DNA of 64,000 nt from Chryseobacterium oleae (GTDB lineage Bacteria; Bacteroidota; Bacteroidia; Flavobacteriales; Weeksellaceae), in assembly GCF_900115055.1 (NCBI RefSeq), contig NZ_FOVD01000002.1:682001-746000 (forward strand), in the 5' to 3' direction. Positions within the stretch are counted from its first letter, which is position 1. The number at the start of each line of letters is the position of its first letter. Under the pieces are notes generated by a model. It was not told the origin of the DNA, ran no database searches, and worked only from the letters and a program-made list of their open reading frames with translations. Both the position numbers and the translations under genes were made by a program. Shown one piece after another: positions 28,217 to 35,481 of this stretch.

Positions 28217-28786
28217 ATGAAAAACAACTCGTCCTTAAAAGGCTTACTTATTGCAGCTGTGGTGTTTATCGTTGCCTTTGGGGTCTACTTCTTTTTTTTA
28301 GCCAAGAAAAATTATTTTGTAGTAGACAACCCTACTCCCAATACCTATTATTTTAAGATCAATAATGGTTCTGAGGGAATAATTTCAGCGGGACAGTATG
28401 TTCACGTGGATATCAAAAAGGGAAAAAATTCCATCAAGGTTTTCGACAAGAATAAGAAAATACTCTATGATTCTGCATTTGAAGTGAATAAGATTCGTGG
28501 GCTGATTAACATCGCACATCAGGATTATTATATTAATGATCAATATTATGGGTACAATCTTAAAAAAGATTCATTACTTTTGGCCCTGGACAAAATCACA
28601 ATAGACGGAAAAGATTATTTCGGAGGAGCGAGACGCTTCAACAAGCTTTATACTGAAGATTTTTATTACAATGTGGATGAGGATTACGATAAAGTGATCA
28701 AAAACATTCAGCAGGTGGAATCGAGATCAAAGATCTTCAGAAAGCAGGATTTCCTAAATTATTACAAAGAATATTACAAGTTTTAA
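28217..28786 (+). CDS. Membrane-anchored protein of unknown function
   Basis: I do not recognise this 189-residue protein. It has one N-terminal transmembrane helix (LLIAAVVFIVAFGVYFFFLA, about 10-29) and an extracytoplasmic domain rich in Tyr, Asp and Lys. YFKINNGSEGIISAGQYVHVDIKKG suggests a beta sandwich. It starts an apparent operon with the menaquinone methyltransferase (3 bp gap) and porT, so an envelope role is plausible but unproved. Confidence 0.72.
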   Translation: MKNNSSLKGLLIAAVVFIVAFGVYFFFLAKKNYFVVDNPTPNTYYFKINNGSEGIISAGQYVHVDIKKGKNSIKVFDKNKKILYDSAFEVNKIRGLINIAHQDYYINDQYYGYNLKKDSLLLALDKITIDGKDYFGGARRFNKLYTEDFYYNVDEDYDKVIKNIQQVESRSKIFRKQDFLNYYKEYYKF

Positions 28787-28789
28787 GTT

Positions 28790-29521
28790 TTGACAAAAGA
28801 TATTACCAAAGTTACTCCCTACAATTCTGAGGCTACAAAAAAAAGCCAGGTAGAGGATATGTTCGACAATATTGCACCGAAGTACGATCTTCTGAATCAT
28901 GTTTTATCTATGAAAATTGATGTTTTATGGAGAAATACATTGGTGAAAATGATGAAAAAAGACAATCCGCAGGAAGTGCTGGATGTGGCTACAGGAACGG
29001 GAGATTTAGCAATCACGATTGAAAAAGGAACCGATGCAAAAGTAATTGGTTTAGATTTATCACAACAAATGCTGAATGTTGGCGTTATTAAAATAAAAAA
29101 ACTTAAATTAGACGGCAAAATTTCCATGCAAAAAGGAGATGCAGAAAATTTACCTTTCGAGGACAATAGATTCGATGCTGTTTCCGTTGCATTTGGAGTA
29201 AGGAATTTTGAAAACCTTACCAAAGGTTTGGCAGAATTAAGAAGAGTAGTTAAAGATAACAAGAGTGTTTATATACTGGAGTTTTCAAAGGTTGAGGGGT
29301 TCTTAGGTCCATTTTATATGTTTTATTTCAAAAACGTATTACCTGCCATCGGCAGACTGGTATCCAAAGATAATAGGGCGTATACATACCTTCCGGATTC
29401 TGTAAATGCTTTTCCTTTCGGGGAAAAGATGAAGCAAATTCTTTTAGATACAGGATTTAAGAAAGTAGAATATAAAAAGCTAAGTTTAGGTATAGCCACA
29501 ATTTATAAAGCAACAAAGTAA
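28790..29521 (+). CDS. ubiE: Demethylmenaquinone methyltransferase (UbiE/MenG)
   Basis: This 243-residue SAM-dependent enzyme performs the last step of menaquinone synthesis. It begins MTKDITKVTPYNSEATKKSQ at a TTG codon (28790), 3 bp after the previous stop; no nearby ATG would keep the conserved N-terminus. Motifs include MFDNIAPKYDLLNHVLS, the SAM site LDVATGTGDLAI, GDAENLPFEDNRFDAVSVAFGVRNF and LEFSKV. The quinone made would feed the cytochrome bd oxidase encoded elsewhere in the window. PorT follows 3 bp later. Confidence 0.94.
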   Translation: MTKDITKVTPYNSEATKKSQVEDMFDNIAPKYDLLNHVLSMKIDVLWRNTLVKMMKKDNPQEVLDVATGTGDLAITIEKGTDAKVIGLDLSQQMLNVGVIKIKKLKLDGKISMQKGDAENLPFEDNRFDAVSVAFGVRNFENLTKGLAELRRVVKDNKSVYILEFSKVEGFLGPFYMFYFKNVLPAIGRLVSKDNRAYTYLPDSVNAFPFGEKMKQILLDTGFKKVEYKKLSLGIATIYKATK

Positions 29522-29524
29522 CCT

Positions 29525-30307
29525 ATGAATAAATTTCTATTAAGAGCACTGGTTTTAGCCTCAGTTAATATTGCTGTTTTTGCAGATGCGCAATTCAGAA
29601 CCCGAAACAGAATGGATAAGTTGGAAGACTTTGACGAGCAGAAATTCAGTTGGGGTTTTTATTTGAATGGCAACAGGCTAGACTACCGTATCGTCCTTCA
29701 TCCAAGATATGGTGCGGAAGGTAATCAGAATCTTGTTAAATCCAGAGAAAGCTACAGTTTCGGAGCCGGTTTGATCGCCAAGTGGAGACTGAATGATCAT
29801 CTGGACCTAAGATTGGAGCCAGGCTTGCAATTTGCTCAAAGGCAGTTGATTTTTAATACCCAGTCCAATGACCAGTATGCTGCAGGTACATTGACTAATC
29901 CACCTTTCTTCCCAATTGCTTTAACTGAGAAAGATAAAGTAAGAGAGATTAAATCTACTTTGGTAGACATCCCTGTACTATTGGAACTTCACGGTAACAG
30001 ATGGTACAATTCAAGACCGTATATTGCAGGAGGTGTGAACTATATCGTGAACCTTCAGTCTAATTCTGATTCTGTGGATGACAACATGCAGCAGGTTTTC
30101 AGATCGACTACGCATAATTTTGCATGGTCTGCTGAAATGGGAATTCAGTTTTACTTCAATAAATTCAAGCTTACCCCGGCGATCAGAGGAACATTCTTCA
30201 TGAACAACGAGAAAGTAGCTGATAATGCGACGACACCTCCATACTGGGCGACGGCAATGTCTACGCTTCAGACAAGAGCAGTGATGTTTGTATTGAAATT
30301 CGAATAA
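29525..30307 (+). CDS. porT: Type IX secretion system protein PorT
   Basis: PorT (SprT in gliding flavobacteria) is an outer-membrane beta-barrel component needed for type IX secretion. The 260-residue protein has a signal peptide (ending AVFADAQ), then FSWGFYLNGNRLDYRIVLHP and the barrel segments WRLNDHLDLRLEPGLQFAQRQL and ELHGNRWYNSRPYIAGGVNY. The close linkage to a menaquinone methyltransferase gene is, as I recall, shared with other Flavobacteriia. No other T9SS core gene lies in the window. A strong hairpin follows. Confidence 0.88.
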   Translation: MNKFLLRALVLASVNIAVFADAQFRTRNRMDKLEDFDEQKFSWGFYLNGNRLDYRIVLHPRYGAEGNQNLVKSRESYSFGAGLIAKWRLNDHLDLRLEPGLQFAQRQLIFNTQSNDQYAAGTLTNPPFFPIALTEKDKVREIKSTLVDIPVLLELHGNRWYNSRPYIAGGVNYIVNLQSNSDSVDDNMQQVFRSTTHNFAWSAEMGIQFYFNKFKLTPAIRGTFFMNNEKVADNATTPPYWATAMSTLQTRAVMFVLKFE

Positions 30308-30328
30308 GAAAACAGACATAAAAAATAC

Positions 30329-30358
30329 AAAAGGAGGTGCATCTGCATCTCCTTTTTT
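30329..30358 (+). terminator. Terminator of the porT operon
   Basis: AAAAGGAGGTGCA pairs with TGCATCTCCTTTT (one G-U) around a 3-nt loop, followed by TT. Confidence 0.88.
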
Positions 30359-30390
30359 CGTACCAAATCAAAATATAGAGACATTTATTT

Positions 30391-30419
30391 TTGTTACTGT
30401 TATTATTTTTTTATTTTTG
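30391..30419 (+). promoter_or_regulatory. Promoter of the zapA operon (TTG-N18-TATTTTTG)
   Basis: TTG at 30391-30393, an 18-bp spacer and TATTTTTG at 30412-30419, with the coiled-coil gene starting at 30448. Confidence 0.7.
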
Positions 30420-30447
30420 TTGCTAGTTAGAATATACAAAACCTGAA

Positions 30448-30750
30448 ATGCTTCAAGATTTAGAAAACAATTTTTCAGAATTAGAGAGAAAGATTTTCCT
30501 TTTACAAAAGAATTATAAAAGTCTTACTGAAAGATTATCCGACTTAACTGTGGAGCATGAAGAACTGAAAACGAAATATGATGAGGAGAGAAGAAGAAAT
30601 CAGGTATTAGCAGAAGAACAAAAAAATATAAAACTTTATTCAGCAATATCAGGGAATCCTGAACACAACAGATTAATGAAAAACCATATCAACAGATTGG
30701 TAAAAGAAATTGATTTCTGTATTGCGCAGCTTCAAAACAGTGGATTATAA
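30448..30750 (+). CDS. Small coiled-coil protein upstream of zapA
   Basis: This 100-residue, highly charged protein is predicted by eye to be almost all coiled coil (NNFSELERKIFLLQKNYKSL through EELKTKYDEERRRNQVL), followed by a short basic segment with ISGNPEHNRLMKNHINRLVKEID. Its stop overlaps the zapA start (TAATG), so the two proteins are probably made together. By position and shape it may be a ZapA partner in Z-ring assembly, like ZapB, but this is inference. Confidence 0.75.
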   Translation: MLQDLENNFSELERKIFLLQKNYKSLTERLSDLTVEHEELKTKYDEERRRNQVLAEEQKNIKLYSAISGNPEHNRLMKNHINRLVKEIDFCIAQLQNSGL

Positions 30751-31037
30751 TGGAGGTAAGAAGAATAACCATCAACATTGCAGGAAGGGTATATCCGCTG
30801 AACGTGCCGGCCGCAGAGGAGGAAACTCTGCGCAAGGTAGGAAAGCAGATCGAAAATATGATTAAAGATTTTGAACAGAACTTCGATGTCAGAGACAAAC
30901 AGGATGCTTTGGCGATGTGTGCCCTTAAACTGGGAACCAACGCAGAAGTAGTTTCTCTGAACTACGAAAAAAATATAAATTCTACCAACGAACGATTAGT
31001 GCAGATTAATCAGTCGTTGAATGAAATCGGGAAATAG
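30750..31037 (+). CDS. zapA: Cell division protein ZapA
   Basis: ZapA binds FtsZ and bundles Z-ring filaments. The 95-residue protein shows the ZapA pattern: ITINIAGRVYPLNVPAAEEETLRKVGKQIENMI, then DKQDALAMCALKLGTNAE and a C-terminal coiled coil. It overlaps the coiled-coil gene by one base. Just downstream lies a probable 6S RNA, an arrangement that parallels the zapA-ssrS linkage of E. coli. Confidence 0.88.
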   Translation: MEVRRITINIAGRVYPLNVPAAEEETLRKVGKQIENMIKDFEQNFDVRDKQDALAMCALKLGTNAEVVSLNYEKNINSTNERLVQINQSLNEIGK

Positions 31038-31059
31038 AATTCTTTTCCCGGCCAGACTG

Positions 31060-31226
31060 CCTACAATAATTCTAACACATTTAAGGTAAACTCAACGCTA
31101 AACAATTACCGAGCAAATGTCCGCTGAATGGCGTGCCGGGTCTCCCGGATTACAGACAGAGGAAATCAGTTCAAATCGTGTTGATTAGGAGTTTACTCTC
31201 AATCCCTGAATTGTTGTAGGTTTTTT
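31060..31226 (+). ncRNA. ssrS: Probable 6S RNA (6S-Flavo type)
   Basis: The 231-bp zapA-rny gap contains a transcript-like unit closed by a long stem. CCTACAATAATTC (31060-31072) pairs with GAATTGTTGTAGG (31208-31220, one G-U). Further in, GTAAACTC pairs with GAGTTTAC (about 31086-31093 with 31191-31198). The middle holds a short hairpin (CCGGGTCTCCCGG) and a large open region, giving the rod-with-bulge shape of 6S RNA, about 165 nt long. A T run follows the last stem, giving a terminator. Both the position after zapA and the shape fit 6S RNA, which binds housekeeping RNA polymerase. The family call is from recall, not a covariance search. Confidence 0.7.
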
Positions 31227-31268
31227 TTATTTAGATAAGTGTAAGACAATTAAAACTCAATATATATT

Positions 31269-32837
31269 ATGACAACAGCCATTATAGTCGGCGTTATTTG
31301 CTTAGTTATTGGCGCAGTGATAGGGATTCTTTTCTCTAAGAGCTCGCTGAATACCAAGGCAAAATTTATTGTAGATGATGCAAAGAAAAATGCCGAAAAC
31401 CTTATAGAAAAAGCAAATGTTCAAGCTGAATCCATAAAGAAAGAAAAGAACCTACAGGCCAAAGAAAAATTTTTGGAACTGAAATCTCAGCATGATGCGG
31501 ATATCCAATCCCGTGAGAAAAAAATGCAGGAGGTAGAAAAAAGAACCAAAGACAAGGAACACAAGCTGAATGACGAGCTTAGCAAGACCGGAAAACTTGA
31601 AAAAGACCTGGACAGACAGATTGCAGATTATGCTAAGAAAAATGAGATCTTAGATAGAAAACAGCAGGAACTTGATGTAGCAACCACGAAAAAAGTGGAG
31701 ATTTTGGAAAAAATCGCTAATTATACTGCTGAAGAAGCTAAAGCAGAATTGGTAGAAACCATGAAAGCAGAGGCTAAAACAAGAGCTCAGGCACACGTTC
31801 AGAGCATTATGGAAGAAGCACAGCTGAATGCTAAGAACGAAGCCAGAAAAATTGTTGTTCAGACGATTCAGAGAATTGGGACAGAACAGGCTATCGAAAA
31901 CTCAGTATCTGTTTTCAACATTGAATCTGACGAAGTAAAAGGTAGAATTATCGGTAGAGAAGGTAGAAACATCCGTGCTTTGGAAGCAATGACGGGCGTA
32001 GAGATTATCGTAGATGATACTCCGGAAGCTATTCTTCTTTCATGTTTTGACCCGGTAAGAAGAGAAATCGCAAGATTATCCCTACACAGATTGGTGACGG
32101 ACGGAAGAATCCACCCGGCAAGAATCGAAGAAGTAGTAGAAAAAACGAAAAAACAGATCGAAGAAGAGATCATTGAAGTAGGAAAAAGAACGATCATTGA
32201 TTTAGGAATCCACGGATTACACCCGGAACTAATCAAAATCGTAGGTAGAATGAAATACCGTTCTTCTTATGGACAGAACTTACTACAGCACTCAAGAGAA
32301 GTAGCGAACATCGCTGCAACAATGGCTGCTGAATTAGGATTAAACGTAAAATTAGCGAAAAGAGCAGGTCTTCTACACGATATCGGTAAAGTTCCTGAGC
32401 AGGAATCTGAACTTCCTCACGCTTTACTGGGAATGCAGTGGGCTGAAAAGTATGGTGAAAATGCAGAAGTTGTTAACGCAATCGGAGCTCACCACGACGA
32501 AATTGAAATGAAGTCATTATTATCACCGATCATCCAGGTAGCCGATGCCATCTCAGGAGCAAGACCGGGAGCAAGAAGACAGGTACTTGAATCTTATATC
32601 CAGAGACTGAAAGATCTTGAATCTGCAGCCTTAAGTTTCGATGGCGTATCAAGTGCTTATGCGATCCAGGCAGGTAGAGAACTAAGAGTAATGGTAGAAA
32701 GCGGAAAAGTGAATGATGAAGTAGCGAACCAGCTTTCCTACGATATCTCTGAAAAGATCCAGAATGAACTGACGTATCCGGGACAGGTAAAAGTAACGGT
32801 AATCAGAGAAACAAGAGCTGTGAATATCGCGAGATAA
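31269..32837 (+). CDS. rny: Ribonuclease Y
   Basis: RNase Y is a membrane-anchored endoribonuclease that starts mRNA decay. The 522-residue protein has the expected order: an N-terminal transmembrane helix (about 4-24), a long coiled coil to about 200, a KH domain ([30 protein letters not shown]) and an HD domain ([43 protein letters not shown]). It is transcribed after the probable 6S RNA. A hairpin terminator follows; a near copy of that terminator occurs at 36514. Confidence 0.96.
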   Translation: MTTAIIVGVICLVIGAVIGILFSKSSLNTKAKFIVDDAKKNAENLIEKANVQAESIKKEKNLQAKEKFLELKSQHDADIQSREKKMQEVEKRTKDKEHKLNDELSKTGKLEKDLDRQIADYAKKNEILDRKQQELDVATTKKVEILEKIANYTAEEAKAELVETMKAEAKTRAQAHVQSIMEEAQLNAKNEARKIVVQTIQRIGTEQAIENSVSVFNIESDEVKGRIIGREGRNIRALEAMTGVEIIVDDTPEAILLSCFDPVRREIARLSLHRLVTDGRIHPARIEEVVEKTKKQIEEEIIEVGKRTIIDLGIHGLHPELIKIVGRMKYRSSYGQNLLQHSREVANIAATMAAELGLNVKLAKRAGLLHDIGKVPEQESELPHALLGMQWAEKYGENAEVVNAIGAHHDEIEMKSLLSPIIQVADAISGARPGARRQVLESYIQRLKDLESAALSFDGVSSAYAIQAGRELRVMVESGKVNDEVANQLSYDISEKIQNELTYPGQVKVTVIRETRAVNIAR

Positions 32838-32856
32838 TAACGATATCAAAATATTA

Positions 32857-32891
32857 AAAAAAACCTTTCAAGAAATTGAAAGGTTTTTTTA
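32857..32891 (+). terminator. rny terminator (first copy of a duplicated terminator)
   Basis: CCTTTCAA-GAAA-TTGAAAGG hairpin between A and T runs. The same hairpin with one changed base returns at 36514-36546, so the two copies bracket the RiPP island. Confidence 0.9.
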
Positions 32892-32959
32892 TGTGGTTAG
32901 GTGTTATACATAAATTATGTACAGTAAGCTCTATAAATTTAAAATTTATAGAAAAAAAA

Positions 32960-33322
32960 TTAAGATTTTAGACTTTTAATTTCTTCTTTTAGTTCTTCTA
33001 TTTGTTTTTTCAGAAGATTAATATATTCTTGTTGATTTTCAAGAATAAATTCTGGAATATTATAATTGTTATGTACATGGGGATAATAATTTCCTGAGTT
33101 ATTATCATAATTATCATTAATCCTTTGAGGTATATCATCCTCTCTAATATCTTCTACTGTGGTATCCAATGCTTTTGCCATACGTTCCCATTCTTCATCT
33201 GAGATTTTAATTTCTCCTTTTTCTCTTCTTTGGTATTGAGACTGTGTCATATGTAATATTTTAGCCATGCTTTCTTGAGTATACCTTTCTTTACGGGCTT
33301 TTATAAGCTTATTTTTTATCAT
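32960..33322 (-). CDS. XRE-family transcriptional regulator of the RiPP island
   Basis: This 120-residue protein has an N-terminal helix-turn-helix (about 5-60: RKERYTQESMAKILHMTQSQYQRREKGE), a short linker, and a C-terminal amphipathic helix (LENQQEYINLLKKQIEELKEEIKSLKS) suited to dimerisation. It is divergently transcribed from the precursor peptide gene. Two 11-bp-spaced direct repeats (TTCACATAAA) lie in the shared promoter region, overlapping the area where its own -33 element would be, so it probably controls both directions. The gene is AT-rich like the rest of the island. Confidence 0.85.
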   Translation of the reverse strand: MIKNKLIKARKERYTQESMAKILHMTQSQYQRREKGEIKISDEEWERMAKALDTTVEDIREDDIPQRINDNYDNNSGNYYPHVHNNYNIPEFILENQQEYINLLKKQIEELKEEIKSLKS

Positions 33323-33344
33323 AATTGTGTTTTTTTGTGTTTTA

Positions 33345-33352
33345 CAAATATA
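33345..33352 (-). promoter_or_regulatory. -7 box of the XRE regulator gene
   Basis: On the minus strand TATATTTG fits TAnnTTTG, 22 bp before the ATG that ends at 33322. Confidence 0.55.
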
Positions 33353-33368
33353 TCATTCATGCGCTGAA

Positions 33369-33391
33369 ATTCACATAAATTTCACATAAAA
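33369..33391. promoter_or_regulatory. Candidate XRE operator (two TTCACATAAA direct repeats, 11-bp period)
   Basis: TTCACATAAA occurs at 33370-33379 and 33381-33390. One helical turn separates them. They lie just upstream of the peptide promoter and at the -33 side of the regulator promoter, so a bound regulator could affect both. Confidence 0.45.
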
Positions 33392-33393
33392 AC

Positions 33394-33427
33394 TTTGATC
33401 TTATTTCAATACTGCTTGATATATTTG
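33394..33427 (+). promoter_or_regulatory. Promoter of the RiPP precursor operon (TTTG-N22-TATATTTG)
   Basis: TTTG at 33394-33397 and TATATTTG at 33420-33427. The precursor ATG is at 33469, leaving a leader of roughly 35 nt. Confidence 0.6.
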
Positions 33428-33468
33428 TTATGTCAATAAGATACAAAAACATTTAAAAAAAAATTATT

Positions 33469-33666
33469 ATGAAAAATTCTCAAAAAAAAGATGCTTTGAT
33501 GATTAAGTTCCAAAATTCAAGAATTGAGAGAACTAAGCTTGACAGTATTAATGGTGGAAAGCTTGTCACTTCTCCAGGACAAGATCTTCAAACAGGTGTA
33601 ACCTCTGGTGGTAATCATGATAACAATGTTACTGCACCAGATAAATATTATGATGGTACTAGATAA
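33469..33666 (+). CDS. GG-leader RiPP precursor peptide (graspetide-like)
   Basis: This 65-residue peptide has a charged leader ending in LDSINGGKL, with the double glycine at 29-30, as in Bacteroidota RiPP precursors processed after GG. The core region (31-65) has three similar units: VTSPGQD at 33-39, VTSGGNHD at 44-51 and VTAPDKYYD at 54-62. Each pairs Thr/Ser with a later Asp, which is what an ATP-grasp ligase would need to make side-chain esters. It is the first gene after the promoter, followed by a lipoprotein, an ATP-grasp protein and a SPASM protein. The modification pattern is inferred, not known. Confidence 0.82.
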   Translation: MKNSQKKDALMIKFQNSRIERTKLDSINGGKLVTSPGQDLQTGVTSGGNHDNNVTAPDKYYDGTR

Positions 33667-33737
33667 TTTTATTGAATAGAATTACTAATAAATTGTATAA
33701 AGGATAGAATTATTTTATCCTTTTTTAATTATTTTTT

Positions 33738-34304
33738 ATGATTACAAAATTTAAATACACATTACCTGTTCTATTTCTTTGCATTTTAGGATGTAAAAAA
33801 ACTGAAAACTATTCTGAAGTTAAAAAAACTTTAGAAAAGGTATTAGTAGACGATCAAAAATTCCGGCAACCAACATACGATTTTATTAAGCAAAATCCAA
33901 TAGATAGAAAGAATATTAAAATAGTGACAAAGATTATTGATAGTCTAGGATGGCTGGGTGAAGATAAAATTGGGCACGATGCCAATTTAGCTTTATTTGC
34001 TGCAATACAACATGCTGATAAATTGGAAACAATGGAAAAATATCTTCCTATTATGAAAGAAGCAGCAGAGGCAGGAAATGCAGATAAAAGACAATTAGCT
34101 TATTTGATTGATAGAATTGAACTAGCAAATAATAGAAAACAAATTTATGGGACACAACCTTCAATAAATGAAGAAGGTAAGGCTTTTGTTGAAAATCTTA
34201 TTAATCCTATGAATGTGAATTTAAGAAGAAAGTCCATGAATCTGTATCCTATTGAAAAATATATTAAAATGATTGATTCCTCCAACAATGTAATATATAA
34301 ATGA
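33738..34304 (+). CDS. DUF6624-like lipoprotein in the RiPP island
   Basis: This 188-residue lipoprotein (lipobox LCILGC, Cys19) contains a DUF6624-like pattern: SLGWLGEDKIGHDANLALFAAIQHAD, EKYLPIMKEAAEAGNADKRQLAYLIDRI and KQIYGTQPS. The conserved QHAD, DR and YGTQ elements suggest a small enzymatic or binding domain, but its activity is unknown. It sits between the precursor (71 bp gap) and the ATP-grasp gene (7 bp gap), so it may serve the peptide as processing, export or immunity factor, or be a passenger. It is exported, unlike the two maturases. Confidence 0.72.
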   Translation: MITKFKYTLPVLFLCILGCKKTENYSEVKKTLEKVLVDDQKFRQPTYDFIKQNPIDRKNIKIVTKIIDSLGWLGEDKIGHDANLALFAAIQHADKLETMEKYLPIMKEAAEAGNADKRQLAYLIDRIELANNRKQIYGTQPSINEEGKAFVENLINPMNVNLRRKSMNLYPIEKYIKMIDSSNNVIYK

Positions 34305-34311
34305 TAATAAA

Positions 34312-35277
34312 ATGGTAGTTATTTATACGGAAGATATTGATATTACTACTAATATAGTTATGGATTGGCTTTCTGTTCTATATAATGGGGAAGTAAAGAG
34401 AATTAATACCGATTTTTTTCAAATACCAACAGAAGATGAATATTTTATTGATATAAGTGAGAGTATTGATGTAAAAGCTATCTGGTATAGGAGACCGGGA
34501 AGAAGGCCGCTTCCTATCAGAACCATTCCCGAAGACTTACTAATAGAAAAAATAGATAATACAAAATTATTAGCATTATTAATGCATTCTGCCAATAAAG
34601 AAATTGAAAATATTAATGCATGTGATTTAGCAAACAAATATAAAGCAGAAAATATTTTGGGTGGTCCCTTGAGATATGAAGTTAATAAATTTCAGGTTTT
34701 AAGAATTGCTAAGGATATTGGGATAGATATTCCCAAATCTATCTTGACTAATAGTAAAGCTAAGTTAATCGATTTTTATAATGAATGCAATGGTGAATTA
34801 ATCTCCAAAATGCATGATATGTTGCTATGTGATATAAACGAGACACATTCTACCTATGCAACCTACACTGAAAAAATAGAACTAAGTTTTATTAATAATC
34901 TTCCAGATTATTTCTTTATAGGGCACTTTCAGGAAAAATTGGAAAAAGAATACGAAATACGCAGTTTCTATTTAGATGGAGATGTATTTTCAATGGCAAT
35001 GTTTTCTCAAAAAGATCAACGTACAAGCGTTGATTTTAGAAGATATAACCGAGAAAATATGAACAGGCGCGTTACTTACAAGCTCCCGTCCGTATTAGAA
35101 GATCAAATTCGAATGTTAATGCAAAAACTAAATTTAAATTGTGGTTCCATAGATATTGTAAAAACAAAGGATAGATATGTTTTTTTAGAGGTTAATCCTG
35201 TGGGTCAGTTTGGGTTTGTTACTGGTGCTTGTAATTATCATTTACATAAAAAGATCGCTGAATACTTAATACAATAA
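34312..35277 (+). CDS. gwsG: Grasp-with-SPASM system ATP-grasp peptide maturase
   Basis: This 321-residue ATP-grasp ligase is of the type that forms esters or amides between side chains of a precursor peptide. The N-terminal domain has IKAIWYRRP-like VKAIWYRRPGRRPLP, the preATP-grasp region found in MvdC/MvdD-like enzymes. The catalytic domain has NKFQVLRIAKDIGIDIPKSILTN, EIRSFYLDGDVFSMAMFSQ and the metal-binding end DIVKTKDRYVFLEVNPVGQFGFV. The context (GG-leader precursor upstream, SPASM protein downstream) fits the annotated 'grasp-with-spasm' system. The 66-codon ORF follows 3 bp later. Confidence 0.85.
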   Translation: MVVIYTEDIDITTNIVMDWLSVLYNGEVKRINTDFFQIPTEDEYFIDISESIDVKAIWYRRPGRRPLPIRTIPEDLLIEKIDNTKLLALLMHSANKEIENINACDLANKYKAENILGGPLRYEVNKFQVLRIAKDIGIDIPKSILTNSKAKLIDFYNECNGELISKMHDMLLCDINETHSTYATYTEKIELSFINNLPDYFFIGHFQEKLEKEYEIRSFYLDGDVFSMAMFSQKDQRTSVDFRRYNRENMNRRVTYKLPSVLEDQIRMLMQKLNLNCGSIDIVKTKDRYVFLEVNPVGQFGFVTGACNYHLHKKIAEYLIQ

Positions 35278-35280
35278 ATC

Positions 35281-35481
35281 ATGAGAAAAAAAGAATTTGT
35301 AAGACTTTTTGTATCCGAAAGTTATAAATATCTCCCGATAAATTATCATTTAATTAGGAATGTTTATTATACAAAAGAAGAGGTGAAACGATTTAATTTG
35401 CATTACTCAGCACAAAGTGACTTTCACCAGACCAAAACATTTGATATTTTTTATAATCATAAGCCAATACTACTTCTCTAA
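35281..35481 (+). CDS. Small protein between the two maturases, function unknown
   Basis: This 66-residue protein (MRKKEFVRLFVSESYKYLPI...) is basic and aromatic-rich, with no signal peptide, no cysteine and no recognised domain. Its stop overlaps the start of the SPASM gene (TAATG at 35479-35483), and it starts 3 bp after the ATP-grasp gene. Tight packing on both sides suggests a real gene that may act as an accessory or peptide-recognition factor, but it could also be a spacer ORF. Confidence 0.55.
   Translation: MRKKEFVRLFVSESYKYLPINYHLIRNVYYTKEEVKRFNLHYSAQSDFHQTKTFDIFYNHKPILLL

Noticed and set aside
30011..30319. Minus-strand ORF across the porT end
   Set aside because: Antisense to porT, no domain, and it runs through the terminator.
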